A model generated the notes under the pieces. The model was given only the letters and a program-made list of their open reading frames with translations, made no database searches and was not told the origin of the DNA. Of a stretch of 64,000 nt of DNA, positions 43,475-55,876 are shown piece by piece. Positions within the stretch are counted from its first letter, which is position 1. Each line of letters begins with the position of its first letter. A program made the position numbers and the translations under genes. The stretch is from Ceratodon purpureus (Eukaryota > Streptophyta > Bryopsida > Pseudoditrichales > Ditrichaceae), in assembly GCA_014871385.1 (NCBI GenBank), contig CM026433.1, forward strand, positions 9,427,433 to 9,491,432. Direction: 5' to 3'.

Positions 43475-45515
43475 AATTTAAATAAAAGAAAAGTGTTTAT
43501 ATTTAAAAAAAAGTGATGTAAAATATATATATATATATATATATATATAAGTATTTATATTTAAAGAAAAGTAATGAAGAAAAGAAAAGAAATATATTAA
43601 AAGATAAGTAAAAATCAAGAATAATTTGAATTAATCAAATAGTGTCAAACAATAAAAAAAAAGCGTTACTGTAAATTCAAAAGGGTCACCTTGATAAATG
43701 GAAGAGTGGTGGATAGTTAAGCTAAGGGTATTCAAGAAAGTTGTATTGAATACACTTTCAGCTCATGCAAGTGTGTCAGGCATATGCATCTTCTAAATAA
43801 GGTTAAGAATGAGGACTCCAAATGGGAGAGCAACTTTCAATACTTGTAGCATATCCAAAATTCACTTTGGTTAAAGAATGGGAAGAGTTTTTAATAGGTA
43901 TTTTAGTTGAAAGAGTAAGTCATGTTTTAATTATAGACAAATCCTCAAAAACAATCATTTGATAAATGAAATGATCTCATTTTGATACCATATATAGATA
44001 TGACTTACATGTACTTGTGCATTATATAAAATGGATAGTTTGACACATAAAAAATTAATAATTTTTGCACCGTGATGCCTGCAAATCCCACGAAATGAAG
44101 AAATTTACTGTGGAGGGTTCAATGATCGAAAAAACAAATCTTGACTTATTGTTTTTCTTGTGAATGTGCATCTTCATTCTACTTATATATACGATATCTT
44201 TAAATGATTTTTTAGTCCTTCTAACTGAAAAGAACAGAAAATAAATGGTGCATTTTGGATGTTTCAACTAAAATTCACGTAATTAGTCTTGACAGAAAGT
44301 TATACATATACCTTGACTAGCAGCGGTTCTGTCTACAGAAGAGGTGTGAGGATAAAAGGGAATTTTTTTCATGTAAATAGGAAGATGTTCTAAAAGAGGG
44401 CGTATTTTTAGGTTACACTCTGTAGAATAACATTATTGAATATTCTTATGAAATACTATACATTATAGTCGTGTGTGATACATGGTGTGCAAAAGAGTGC
44501 ATGGTTGGTATTGCGTAGATCAACTATGCATTAGAATAAAGCATAATGCATGGCCTTGGAAAGAGTACTTGATAGGATAGACAATACATAGTTCAAGAGA
44601 GGGGTTTATAATAAGGAGTGATAGATTAACATTGTAGAAAAACAATCTTCCACTGTCAGATTCATGTCAGATTCCTTTCAAACTCAGGGGTTCTACGCAG
44701 GTTGTTCTATGCAAATTGGATTTGCATAGCTGGAGCACATTGGATCCGACCCTTCCCCGTTCTCCAAGAAGCAAGAACGCAGTCAGTTGAAATAGTGTCC
44801 TCCGTTTTAGCATTGCGGTCCAATTTGTATGTAAACATATGGACTGTGTTCCACTCGCGATTCGCATTAGCAACCGCCACGCTAGTGTTGTTTAGTATCC
44901 ACCATCAAACCTTGAATACCTTATACTTGAGTAGCAAGGCATTCACTTGGGGCTGCAACATGACTTTTCCAAGCCATGTAGGTTATCCACAACCTTCACT
45001 TGGTCTAACAAATACAAAAAAATCTTTTTGTATGTCCCGAACGGTTGTAAATGGAGGTGGAGGTCTGCCGGCCTCTGTTCCTATATATGCTTCATCTTCT
45101 GATTTTATGTTAGCCTCGTATGTTGGAGCTCGCGTCGGAGGAACGTGTGTAGTTAATCGCAGAGCTTCTGCATCTTTTGGAAGTTTTGTTTTGGGCCAAA
45201 ATCAAGATCTCAACATGATACCCCAAGTAATGTTCTCATTCGGGTTGTTGATATGTTGAAGGTTCTCTGCATTCTCTCTCTTCTTGGTTCAGCAATTGTT
45301 CCTCCACTTCTGTTGTCTGAATCCTATGGATTGCCTTAGCATCATCATTGTCACCATCATTGTCCTCCGTAGTGCTTGGTCCCGTGTTTTCATCATTGTC
45401 AGAGTCTTTAGGAGATTAGATTTTTTTATTTAGATTTGTTAATGCACTACTCATTGATTTGATTGCATCTCGAATGCCCGTCTAAAACTACACATAGTGC
45501 GACTACTCTTAGAAG
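43475..45515. other. AT-rich region without a recognised gene
   Basis: Includes a TA repeat at 43526-43549 and the continuation of the A-rich tract. A 185-codon plus frame at 44702-45259 has no protein-like motif and is probably chance or antisense to transposon remains. No other feature was recognised. Confidence 0.4.
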
Positions 45516-46429
45516 TTACTTGTAATAAGCTATGAAATCCTTAATACCCTTTACTAACTCTGATTCGTGTTTCAGCTTCTCTGGTTTCAATGCTAATGGT
45601 TCTGCGTCCTCTAGAGAGAGAATTGGCATCCCTCTATTATCATCCTTCCAGAGCTTGATACCGGGTGTGTGCGTGGGTTTCCATTCTTTCTCCAAACAAG
45701 CTAATTTGCATTGCATCAAGAGCCATCCATTTTTATGCCAAAAGAATCTGAATTGACTACCTTCTTATGCCTTAGTAGCTTCTTATTGTGGCCAGAGGCA
45801 ATGTAAGGGGCGATGAACCTTCTGAAGTCTGAAACTTCTTCGACGAGATGCGGAATCATTGGACCATCTATGTCTAAGTCCTTGTAGGATTTCATCAATA
45901 TTGGTTGCATCAGATGGTCCTTTGCCATCAGGACCTTACTTCACCTCCCAAATGAAGCGTTGATGTAGTCGTCAGTTTGTCCAACCATCATAATCGACAC
46001 TACAACCTCTTTGACAATCCTCTCTGCCACCAAGACTAACCAGAAACTCAATGCAAATCTATTTTTGTTCTCCCGCCAACAATTATTTAGCTGAACGTGT
46101 AAAACGGATGGAAGATCTTGATGTGGTCTTGAATTGTTCCTTGGTTCCTCTAGTGACGGTAAACAAATCTCTCTTCCACAAAGCAGTGCTTCATATAGTG
46201 GATTACTATCGTTCTCTACAAAAGGTGCTCTGGTATATCGTTTTGGTGGTTCTTCCAGATCACGTAGCTGCTTCATAATTGAATTTATTGTCAAGTTACT
46301 GTTCTTCGGATAAACATCTACGGTGAAGTGTACATACCTTTCATCACCGTGTCCATGGGCATACCTGCCAACCCCCGATATTTGCAGCTTTAAATAGCTA
46401 CAAGGTCTTTTATTCGGGATTTCACACAT
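45516..46429 (-). pseudogene. DUF7869-type transposon gene, decayed
   Basis: The frame from 46429 carries GVGRYAHGHGDERYVHFTVD, YPKNSNLTINSIMKQLRDLE, HVQLNNCWRENKNRFALSFW and VSIMMVGQTDDYINASFGR. This is the DUF7869 pattern, a presumed DDE-type nuclease domain of transposon proteins, in which relatives read DN, HDDID and SFGRW. Here DN is NN, HTHDDI is QTDDYI, and the Trp after FGR is a TGA. The protein continues in another register as DLDIDGPMIPHLVEEV (45928-45716) and then, shifted again, as MMQCKLACLEKEWKP to YK at 45516. Stop, frameshifts and lost acidic residues show that it is dead. Weaker remains may extend to about 47.7 kb. Confidence 0.75.
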
Positions 46430-48163
46430 GGGAGTGCAGTCTTTGAATGGTCCATTTTATCATGAAGAATGGACACAAATTCCTCATGATAGTCAATAGA
46501 GTGAAGTTCATCCCACTAGTACATATTCCGTACTGCCTATTGTATGCTTGATAAATTTCATGACCCATTATTTTTGTTCTTTTGATCCACGGATAGCTGC
46601 ATTTCGCAGAGTTGTGTACATGTTGCATATTGAACATGTCGAGAACAAGTCCCCTCTTCGTTTTATCATATAGTCTGCATAATTTGTAATGCGGATCTTG
46701 CTTAGAAGAACAATGAAGATGGGTTTCAAACCAATTTGCACGTTCACATGCCAAGTAACATCAATAATATTGAGTTCGTCTAAGCTTTTAAAACAAACAT
46801 TGAGGAATGCAATCAGCTGTAACAGGGAAAGATAGTTGTTATTTACATTATTTATTTGAAGATGAAACTGGTTCCATTGAATTTTTGTTGGACAGACTTT
46901 CTGTGAAACACGTTTTTCTGAAAGAAGAGTGCATGTGGATGGCATTTGGTCTGCAAGCTCATCCTCAATTGTGCGCAAAGGTTCGGTAGCTTTTAATATG
47001 GAAAACCTTGATTTAGACTTGCTAAGGTTGCAATGTAGTCGGCCTCTCTCGCTTGATATCGCTTGTTTCTGGTAGCGTCAAAAAATTGGTTCTGCGACAT
47101 AAGGAATCAGCTTCCATCCTTTAATGCATACTTCCTTGACTTCAAGCATTACTACATCTTTTCCATCAAAGGAACAAAATTTTGTTTGGTGTACTTCAAG
47201 GTTCTTCAACCGCTTCTCTTCAGAGTTATGTAGGTACATTTTGTATCAAAGTGATCGAATAGTCTTTACGGGAAAAGCTCTCGTACAATGCAGATGGCAG
47301 CGTTCGATGAGGTACATTTTTAATATCTCTTTATCGCTAACTCTCCATTCTTGTGTTTTTTTTTTTCCTTGGGGGGTCTATACGTGTTATTGTTTGCGCG
47401 CTTCCCTTCCCGGTTCAATCTCATGACCTTCTTAACTTTCACAGTAATTGCCCATTTTCGAAAGTGATCATACACACTTACATTCTTATACAAGAGCAAG
47501 TGCACAGGCCAACAAAGGCATTGGTCAATCAAGATAGAATCACCTTCAAATACTTCGTATACTACAACACCAAATTGATAGTCCCCTAAGTCGTTCTCAC
47601 CACCCATAGACATGGAAAAATTTATTGCAGTTACAAGAACGGTAGCACATTTTATTCGATGTTCATATCTTGCTTCCACTGTGAGTCCTTTCTAATCTTC
47701 TTCTACAATGTCATTGCATTCAGGGATTGGGGAATTATGCACGTGTTTATCTTTCCTCTCATCCTCTGAGATCTCTAAAATAAAGAGTATCCCTTATATA
47801 TTACAAACACAATATAAAGTCATAATATCAGTAAATGACAAACAAAATATTAATTGGCTATAGATATCTAAGAAGCATGGATTGGTTATATGGCAACTCA
47901 TGAGTATCATGAAATCAATCCTATTAATATACACATGTAGAAATGAAAAATACTATGATAATAATTGTACACTTATGTCTTCAATACAAGACATATACCC
48001 GTTATCCGTTCTATAATTTACATGAACATGTTTTACAAACGTAGATCTTTCAATTTTCATGATGGAAGTCACACCTTTCGTATAAATGGGAAATCACATA
48101 TCTTTAACAATCTTTAAGGTAGTTTACTATTCTGCCATTTATTTTTCCTCGTTCCATTGTACT

Positions 48164-48168
<5 letters not shown>
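46430..48168. other. Probable remains of the DUF7869 transposon
   Basis: Several overlapping minus frames (46754-46422, 46978-46568 and 47679-47320) read like fragments of a coding sequence in shifting registers. I could not align them to a known domain. Confidence 0.35.

Positions 48169-48236
<68 letters not shown>
48169..48236. repeat. TA microsatellite, 68 bases
   Basis: Thirty-four uninterrupted TA units. A shorter TA tract lies at about 48783-48804. Confidence 0.97.
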
Positions 48237-48237
<1 letters not shown>

Positions 48238-49329
48238 CAATCTTTCATGTTCATTAACGAATATTTACTCGTAAGATATTAAGAACACTTAAAGACTTAT
48301 CAATCATTAGTAGTCTTGGAATTATCTTTTTTGATTTATTACAAGAACACCAAGTTTTACTTTCTAATAAATGTAATAATTTTGCTTAAAGATAAATCTA
48401 GGTTTGCCTCAAGGTGATTAGTTCTATGGTTTTTAAAAGAAGACCGCTTATATATGCATTCATTGATTTATATGTTATTAGCAAACTTCATGTCATCTAT
48501 TTTCTAATTATTTAGATAGCTTATGTAGACAAAATGTTATGAAAATTACATAGGAATGAGTTTAGAACTAACAAAAAGATATTAAATAACTCATTTTTAT
48601 GCATATCAAATATCACAAGACTAAATCCTTTTATATACATAGAAAATAAGTTTAATCCAATAAAAAATCATTTTCTATGCATATACAATATCACAAGACC
48701 AAATCTTGTAGAAGCACAGGCATTTTGTAAAGTGGCATTATATTTTATGAAGAGTGTTATTTTTTTTTCCAGCGACAAAATATTATATATATATATATAT
48801 ATATGTTTTTTATGTGTGTGCAGACCTAATTCTTTAAACGGTCCTCGTGGCGGGGGCCCTTCACTTCGATTAAAAAGCTCATAGCCATTTGCTGTAATAG
48901 CTAAAAACTCCTTTGCAGCTTCTCCAACCGGCTTCTTCATAAAAAGTGTTACCGTAGTAGTGACTTTTGCTTTCTTAAGATTTTTTAGGCTCTCATATTT
49001 TCATCTTAACTCTTGAACTTTTATTTGGGTTTTCTTTAATCTAGGTAGAATACAATATCAAGATTATTCTTTGAGAAAAGTGTTGGTGTGGGACACAGCT
49101 TGTCTATTAAGATGTGCAAATTCTACGGGACGCTTCTGATTATTTGTGTTATTTGTAGCAGGAAAAGAGAAGAAAAAAATGTTGTAAAAAACTTAGAGAA
49201 GTTGTTTCTTTGCCGTGTGATCATGAAGTTGTTATAGAAGAAGATACAAATTTCTTTTATTCTTCTTGTCAATTTTTTGTAAGTTGTTAAGGAGTTCATG
49301 ATCACTTTAAAGGAAGAAAACATGAGAAT
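48237..49329. other. AT-rich region without a gene
   Basis: Nothing recognised beyond simple sequence. Confidence 0.4.
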
Positions 49330-50444
49330 ATGGAGAGGTTGGAATTATTTTACCATTTTCTTACAAAGCAAGGGCTTAATTGGATGAACGGTCTAAAATC
49401 TTTTCAGTGTAACACAGAGTCTTGTGAAACACTCATTTTACCTGCCAAATATGAAGAACTTGAGCATCACGTGTTTAAAAAACACTTTTCTTCTATTAAA
49501 CCGTTGTATCTTTCACTGTCTCATCTAGCTTATATAAGTTTTCAAGTACCAAAAATTATGTATGGGAGTGATGGTGGAAAATAGTCTAAGGAATTTTGGA
49601 AGAATTTTGATATTAAATAAAACATTGGAGATTATGATTGGATTTTAAATCCTTTAACTATTATTCCTGACGGCATTGAAGACTTGATTCTTCAAGTAAT
49701 TAATGAGAATTTTAATGATGAAGACTTTTGAGAGATGACTACATTGGCTTCTTACCTTGCAAGTTATAGACAACCTTTGGATATGCTTATACAAGTATTG
49801 GAAGGTATGTCCAATAAAAAAAATTAAAAAATTAAAAAATAAATTATATATATATATATTTTTAGGCTTCGACAAACAAAGAAACCTCTATGCTATTCAA
49901 ATGGTGAGAAGCTCTCTTTGTAGCTCAGTAAGCATTTGAAAGTATTATTTCCATAGGTTTTTGAGCTTTTGGAAACAATAAGAACAAAGAAGAAAATGCC
50001 AGAGAATATGGGGAAAATTGGCAATTACAAAAGATTACTTTTCTAACCTCTATGTGGATGAAAACGATATAAATTATGGCCTTTTTCATCCACATATGTT
50101 TTTAATCTATATTCTCTTTTTCATCCACATATGTTTTTAATCTTTATTCTCTCTTTTTTATTGTAAATCAAAAGACTTGGAAGAAAATGAGACAAAATCC
50201 ATATTTTTTTTCTTTAGAGTACTATATGGAATCTCATAATGGAGACATTCTTCTTTGCAAGAATAGTGAATTAGTACATTATAGTAAAACTATATGATCA
50301 CCAAGTCAGTTTGGAATTATTTTGTTTCAGAAGTCTACATTCCTCCAAGGTTATCAAATTGTGAGGGACAATTTACAGAAAGATATTTGGGATAAACTAA
50401 CTTTGAGCCCGAAAGAGTCTGAGTTGTTATATTGTTACATATAA
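49330..50444 (+). pseudogene. Decayed unknown coding sequence
   Basis: The frame from 49330 reads MERLELFYHFLTKQGLNWMN, then a spaced pair of Cys (FQCNTESCETLILPAKY) and KIMYGSDGGK, and stops. The following sequence continues plausibly as KEFWKNFDIK and IIPDGIEDLILQVINENFND. After further breaks, DIWDKLTLSPKESELLY appears near 50380-50440. The pieces look like one gene with stops and shifts, perhaps from a transposon. I do not recognise the family. Confidence 0.35.
50081..50150. repeat. Direct duplication, about 34 bp
   Basis: TTTTTCATCCACATATGTTT plus the following bases occurs twice in tandem. Confidence 0.8.
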
Positions 50445-50449
50445 CAATT

Positions 50450-50565
50450 GAATTAGTATTATTTTTTCAATTGTAATTGGCGTTATTTTTGAAATTCCAA
50501 CTGACTCTGTTTTTTCAATTCCAATTGGCATTCTCTTTCTCAAATCTAATTGGTATTTCTTATGG
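50450..50565. repeat. Imperfect tandem repeat
   Basis: Three or four degenerate units containing TTTTTTCAATT(G/C)(T/C)AATTGG, with a spacing of roughly 33-36 bases. Confidence 0.5.
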
Positions 50566-51047
50566 AACAATTTTATTTTTTTGGCTTTTACAATATTGTA
50601 AAAAGATTTATAGAATAGACACAAGCGACGCATGTTAAAATGTCGTTGGATAAATCAACCAGAGTAATGTGTATATACAGTATGGAATTGAATGAGTGGA
50701 TTGTGCTTAAATTAAAGGCGGAGAGCAGTTTAGGCATGGCTAAGCTCTTGCAGATGGATGGTAGGTCTTTTTGAAATCAAAAGAGAAGAAAAGTGAGCGT
50801 ACAACCCCCATCAGGTCAAACCTGGAGTACTTGGGAAATTGCATATTACTCTAATGATCTAAATATACATTTGTTGGCTATCTAAATTAGAATGATAATT
50901 CTCATTGTTAGACAAGATACTTATCTATGCTGTGAACAATGACATTGTGTATAGGATAGAGCTACAGTAACACCAAGAGCCAAGTTCCATCATGATAAAC
51001 ACTTCTTCAATATATGTATGGGAATTGTAAGTTAAGCTTTTTATACA

Positions 51048-51105
51048 TGGTGTATAAAAGGTATATAAAAGGTGTATAAAAAGTGTATAAAAGATGTATA
51101 AGAAA
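51048..51105. repeat. Tandem GGTGTATAAAA-like repeat
   Basis: About five units of 11-13 bases of the form (G/A)(G/A)TGTATAAAA. Confidence 0.75.
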
Positions 51106-51348
51106 GTAGAAAAAAATCATTTTGTAGAAAAATTCCTTTGTCTTTAATATGAACATTTCTTTATTGTTAGAAGAATCCTTCTCTTTGTTGAAGATGTTTT
51201 TTTTCTTTTTCATTGTCTTTTTTTCCTTTGATGAAGTTAATACTTGTAATTTTTCAAGTTTCTATTTAATCCTTACATGATCTAGTCACCATTACATTAT
51301 GCCACTGTGACATTTTTCATTTCTTCAGGAACTCATACTATAACCAAC

Positions 51349-51405
51349 GGCCATTTTAACATAGAATGGCCATTTTAACGTAGAATGGCCATTTTAATGT
51401 ATATT
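51349..51405. repeat. Tandem 19-bp repeat
   Basis: GGCCATTTTAAC(A/G)TAGAAT occurs three times, the last unit diverged. Confidence 0.85.
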
Positions 51406-52811
51406 GTGTTTACAGTTGGAAATCGTGAAACTACTTTAAATGCATACATTGGACTTAACGATGCGTCTATAGAATTATCGCCATGCTTTGATTAAGCGGG
51501 TTAATCACATTTACATCTTTTTCCACATTAATCTGACAAGAAGAAAAAATGAACTGAAATTACACTCGGCAATATTTCTGAAGCTCAAACATGTCAACGG
51601 AGTTGAAGAGTTGCATTTATTCTTGGGCACGAAGTAGCCGGAGGCAGAGTTGTGAAGCAGCAAGGTGACTAGATTGGAGTTGGATCAATCTACCGACATT
51701 GAATCGACAGTTGGAAGAGACACCACGTCTCGAAGCTTATTACAAATCAGCTGGAAATTTTAATCAGAAGCAAGAAACAAACATATTATGGCGCTAAACA
51801 AAAATTATTAAACATGCAATATATTGTATCCAATCCACACCAATGGTCTTGTGAAATTTGTACTTTAAATGGTGTATATGCAATCATCCTACGCAGTCTG
51901 TATATATAGACTCTTGCAATGGCTTTGAATTGTTGAGTTTACAGACATTTTCTACAGAAACTGGTTGGATTTTTTTTGACACAATTGCTAAGCCAGAGTG
52001 AGTGACAATCATTCCATCTTTGAATCACATCCATGATGAGTGAGGTGTGATTAAACCTGGTTAATGTATGGTACATCTGTGTAGTTGAGGCCAACAAGAG
52101 ATTGTAGCCATATAAATTGCATAATCACAACGCATCATGTGAAATCCTTTGCTAATTTACTCATCCATGTTTGAAGGCAACTTTAGGATTTCATGAAATT
52201 TATAATTTAAAGCTTAATACTGTACTACCATAGCAGATTGTAGAGCTACTTTTTAGATTTAAGCCCTAATTTCTTAAAATAAGGAAAAAGAGCAATAAAA
52301 ACTTAAAAAATTAGAAATTAAGTGTTTTAAGTAGGGTGAAACCATTAGAATGTGAAAAGGTCTTAAAAGAAACATAGTTCAAATTAGAATAAGTAAATAG
52401 CTTAAAGAATAAACCTTAAGGAGAAAGGTAGGTGTGAACGTAGTAAAAGACATACCCCTTACTACGAGATGTTAAGGAATTACTTTATAGGGAGTCACGG
52501 CCTTAAGAATAGATGCTACCTTAAAGGCACACCCATTGGGAAAGGGTACACCCCTTAAGAATTCAAGTATATCTTCTTCTTCTCCAAGGTGAAAAACACC
52601 ACATTATGTATTATGTGTGTCCTAGGTTGAAAGCTAGTCGTTGCAATAAAGAATGAATGAATTCTTGAAGATTGTATAAGGAAATTGTGTAGAAAGAGTT
52701 GTATGTGTGTTTGTAGTTGGAATGCTTTAAACATTGACTCGAGAGGAGTAATGTTTAGCATTATATTAATTGAAAATTAAATACTACTTCATTTGGAATT
52801 TAGGAAATACC
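51406..52811. other. AT-rich region without a gene
   Basis: No convincing coding frame, RNA gene or terminal repeats seen. Confidence 0.4.
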
Positions 52812-53742
52812 TTAACCCCTAAAGGACCAAGGTGTTTTGGCACCTCCAATACCGAAAACTGCAGATTTTGACCACCTTATGGAAATTGATGTATGTTTCC
52901 AATAAAATTTGCTTTGCTGGTATTTCCAACCGTAAGATCTTCAACCTTACTATCTTCACTTACACCTTGTCAAATTTCAACTGTTGGATCTTGACCATTT
53001 GAGAGATTATAACAATCAAAGTTTACTGTTTTTTTTTTTTTTGGCATTGCCGTAAAGGACTAGTCTAAATGGTGCCAAGGGAGACTTGATGATTGTTACC
53101 CCAAACATTTTGCTCATATTTTTTTCCAAACTAAGTTGGGCACGTCCGTGCAAAATTTTGGAGACTCATTTTTATATTTTGACCTTCATTCAAATTATTT
53201 TCCAGAAGAAGGTACAAAAACCACAATATGGTAAAACTTAAATAACGTTAAATGTTTTTGGTTTTTTGAAAATGTGAACGGCGAAAAGTTACATCTATGA
53301 GTTTGTGAATTTTAGCAAAAAAAACATTTTGAAAATTCCTAAATCTCAAATTTTAAAAATTTTTGAAAGGAAAAAATGCAAAATTACAAAAAACTTTGAA
53401 GCTTGTTCATGTAATGTTTGGAGGCTGCCCTTGTAAAATTGGTAAATTTTTTGACTTGGGTCACTTTGGATTTTGAGTAGTGATTTGGTTATAAACATAT
53501 TTCTAATTTTATTTTATTTTAAAAACCTAATTTAAAACTACCCGTTTTGGACTTGAAACCTAAAATTTCTAGATGAAGGGTCTAAATTGGAATTTGATTT
53601 TGAAAATTTTACCACGTACACATTGCGGTAAAGGGAGCATCCAGTAAAAAATTTAGACAAAAATATTACTTTTAACTTCTTCATCTAGGCTGCCCGAAAC
53701 AGCAAAAAGCAGTTTTCGCTTTCCTGGTCCTTTAGGGGTTAA
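52812..53742. mobile_element. TTAA-bounded (piggyBac-like) element A
   Basis: TTAA at 52812-52815 is followed by CCCCTAAAGGACCA. The right end is TGGTCCTTTAGGGG followed by TTAA at 53739-53742. This is a perfect 14-bp terminal inverted repeat beginning with four C and bounded by TTAA on both sides. The 923-bp interior is AT-rich and non-coding. A stretch with CAAAGTTTACTG, a T run and AAAGGACTAG lines up with the corresponding part of element B. The architecture (TTAA duplication and a CCC-starting terminus) is that of piggyBac transposons, and the size and lack of coding make it MITE-like. No transposase in the window could mobilise it. Confidence 0.78.
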
Positions 53743-54470
53743 TTGTTTAAAGAGTGATTGCAATTGTTGAATTGTAATAAGATTAGAAGTTGAGGAGTGA
53801 TTGTAAGTACTTCAGTTGAACGTGGGAGTAAAGAAGTACTTAGTGTGTGAATGAATTAAGAATTCAAAAGAGAATTGAGTGAATTCATGCATTGTGTGAA
53901 TTAACTAAGATAAAGAAATTGAACATGGAATTAATATTTGTATAAGGCATTCATATAATTCATTTATGGTAGAAGCTTTAAACCAATTATATCATAAGTA
54001 TATTAGCTACTAACTTAAGTGTTTTTCTAAGTGCAAGAAGGAATGGCTTGGAGTAGAGGAGATTGAAGCACCATCATTGCTTGAGGTAAGTTGTGCTTTG
54101 ATAATTCAATTTAATTAATGAATGGACAAGAAGTGACGAAGGAATTATATAGAGGAACTCCATAGCCAAGATGGCAACGATAATGTCTACATATATGGTC
54201 AAGGACCTTAGACTTATATCATTTGAAACTTAAGTCTTAGTACAATTTCCTGGGGTTGTTGTAATACCTTAAGACTTAATGGGCAGAATGCCACACAAAC
54301 TCAAAGATAAAAGTTATCCTAAAGACATTTTCCCTTAAAACCTTCATTTACCTACTCAACCTTAGACATTTACCAAACTTAGACAAATTTTACCCTCCCG
54401 TAGAGCGAACTTAAGATTTTATTGGGCTTGGGTGTTGTTGAGCGAATTTCCACCTCACATAGGTTTGCCC
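53743..54470. other. AT-rich spacer between elements A and B
   Basis: No gene or repeat recognised. Confidence 0.4.
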
Positions 54471-54508
54471 AAAAAAAAAAAAAAAAAAAAAATTAGAAAA
54501 TTATGAAG

Positions 54509-54550
<42 letters not shown>
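54471..54550. repeat. Poly-A tracts
   Basis: Runs of A at 54471-54492 and 54511-54550, separated by a short AT-rich spacer. Confidence 0.95.
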
Positions 54551-54556
<6 letters not shown>

Positions 54557-54870
54557 TAGTTGTTACAATGTTATGTTATTTATAAGCCATTTAATGTCAA
54601 TTTTACTACTCTTTTGCTGAAAACTGAAATATGATAAACTCAGTTTTTGAGAGGCGAACTTTATTTATTCCTAGAAAATAAATTAATAAATAAATAATAA
54701 TAAATTGTTCGCCATATAGCGAACCTGCTTTGGTTTTACAATACACAGGAAGTATAAAAATCATCTCCAGCAAATTCTTTCAAGTGTTAAGTAAAAGCAA
54801 TTTTAGCATATGCATTGCCTCAAAAATAAACCAAAAATAGATTGACTTGAGCATTTGCATACTTCTTGAG

Positions 54871-55749
54871 TTAACCCCAAAAGTTATGAGGGTATTTTTC
54901 ATCAAAATTGCCTGAAAACAGCCCCTCTTCAAAGCAAGGTGGGTTTTGCAAAGTTGGGGTCTTATTTAGTACATCTACCCGTAAGATCTTGTAACTAACT
55001 TCTATGTCTACATGTCCACCAAATCTTACACACTCATTCCTCACCAATTGTAAGATCGTAACGTTCAAAGTTGAAAAACAAGTTTTTTTTCCCTGCGCAA
55101 AAAGGGATTAGCAAAGTTTTGAAGACCCAGAAAACCATTTTTTTGCATTATAGATTTTGGGGGTTTTGATGCATGTCAACAAAGACTGAGTTAGCTAATT
55201 GTTTTAGTAAAATAATATTCAAATTAATTGTGGAAGGTTGCCAAAAAAATCATTTTCCGCTACGGGGTATACTGAAATTCACAAACAAAGGCTGTTTTTT
55301 GACAATAAAAATAGCATATGAAAAACTTTTGGATTGAAAATCCAAACGGCAAGAACATGCCCTACTGCCTTCTCTATACATAGAATTTTTTATTTTTGAA
55401 TAATATCAGAATCTCAATTTTTGGTAGAATTTCAAAGTTTCGGTTCTGGGCAGATTTTGGTAATTTTGGGCAATTTTGGGCAATTTTGGGCAATTTTGGG
55501 CAAAATTTGGTGCATTCACTGTCATTCTCATTGGCTAACTTACTGCCCTTGGAGGAGCTTTTGCGGTTCAGAGGTGAATAACTTTTCACTCCGACATCGG
55601 AATTGAGAATAAAAAATACCAACACAAAGCTCTCACCAAGGCCTACTTGCATTAAAATTTTCATAAAATCTGAGTTCAAATTGCATTTGCAGGTACATGC
55701 CCAAACTCCAAAAAAGCCCCATTTTGCCAAATTGTCCTTCAGGGGTTAA
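54871..55749. mobile_element. TTAA-bounded (piggyBac-like) element B
   Basis: TTAA at 54871-54874 is followed by CCCCAAAAGTTATGAGGG. The right end read inward is TTAA (55746-55749) then CCCCTGAAGGACAA, close to the terminus of element A. The left end has diverged. The interior is non-coding. The segment 55270-55347 is homologous, in reverse, to 43072-43135 in element C, and the T-run region matches element A. It also carries a 10-bp tandem repeat. It ends only 128 bases beyond the stop codon of the CFAP210-like gene, inside or next to that gene's 3' untranslated region. Confidence 0.7.
55461..55510. repeat. Tandem 10-bp repeat CAATTTTGGG
   Basis: Four to five near-perfect units (the first is TAATTTTGGG) inside element B. 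Confidence 0.95.
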
Positions 55750-55876
55750 TGTTCGCTTTTAATACAATTCTTTTGGCAAGCTTACCACCATCTTCTTTGA
55801 AAAGAAAGCATTGTTGAAGCAATTGTGTAACTTTAGTATTTGTATATTAAATAATTTTAGTTTAATATTAAAAAAA

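Noticed and set aside
44702..45259. 185-codon plus-strand frame
   Set aside because: No motif, irregular composition and no splice or promoter context; likely chance or antisense to transposon remains.
50450..50565. Spaced repeats suggesting a CRISPR array
   Set aside because: Units are degenerate and AT-rich without conserved repeat/unique spacer structure, in a eukaryotic genome.
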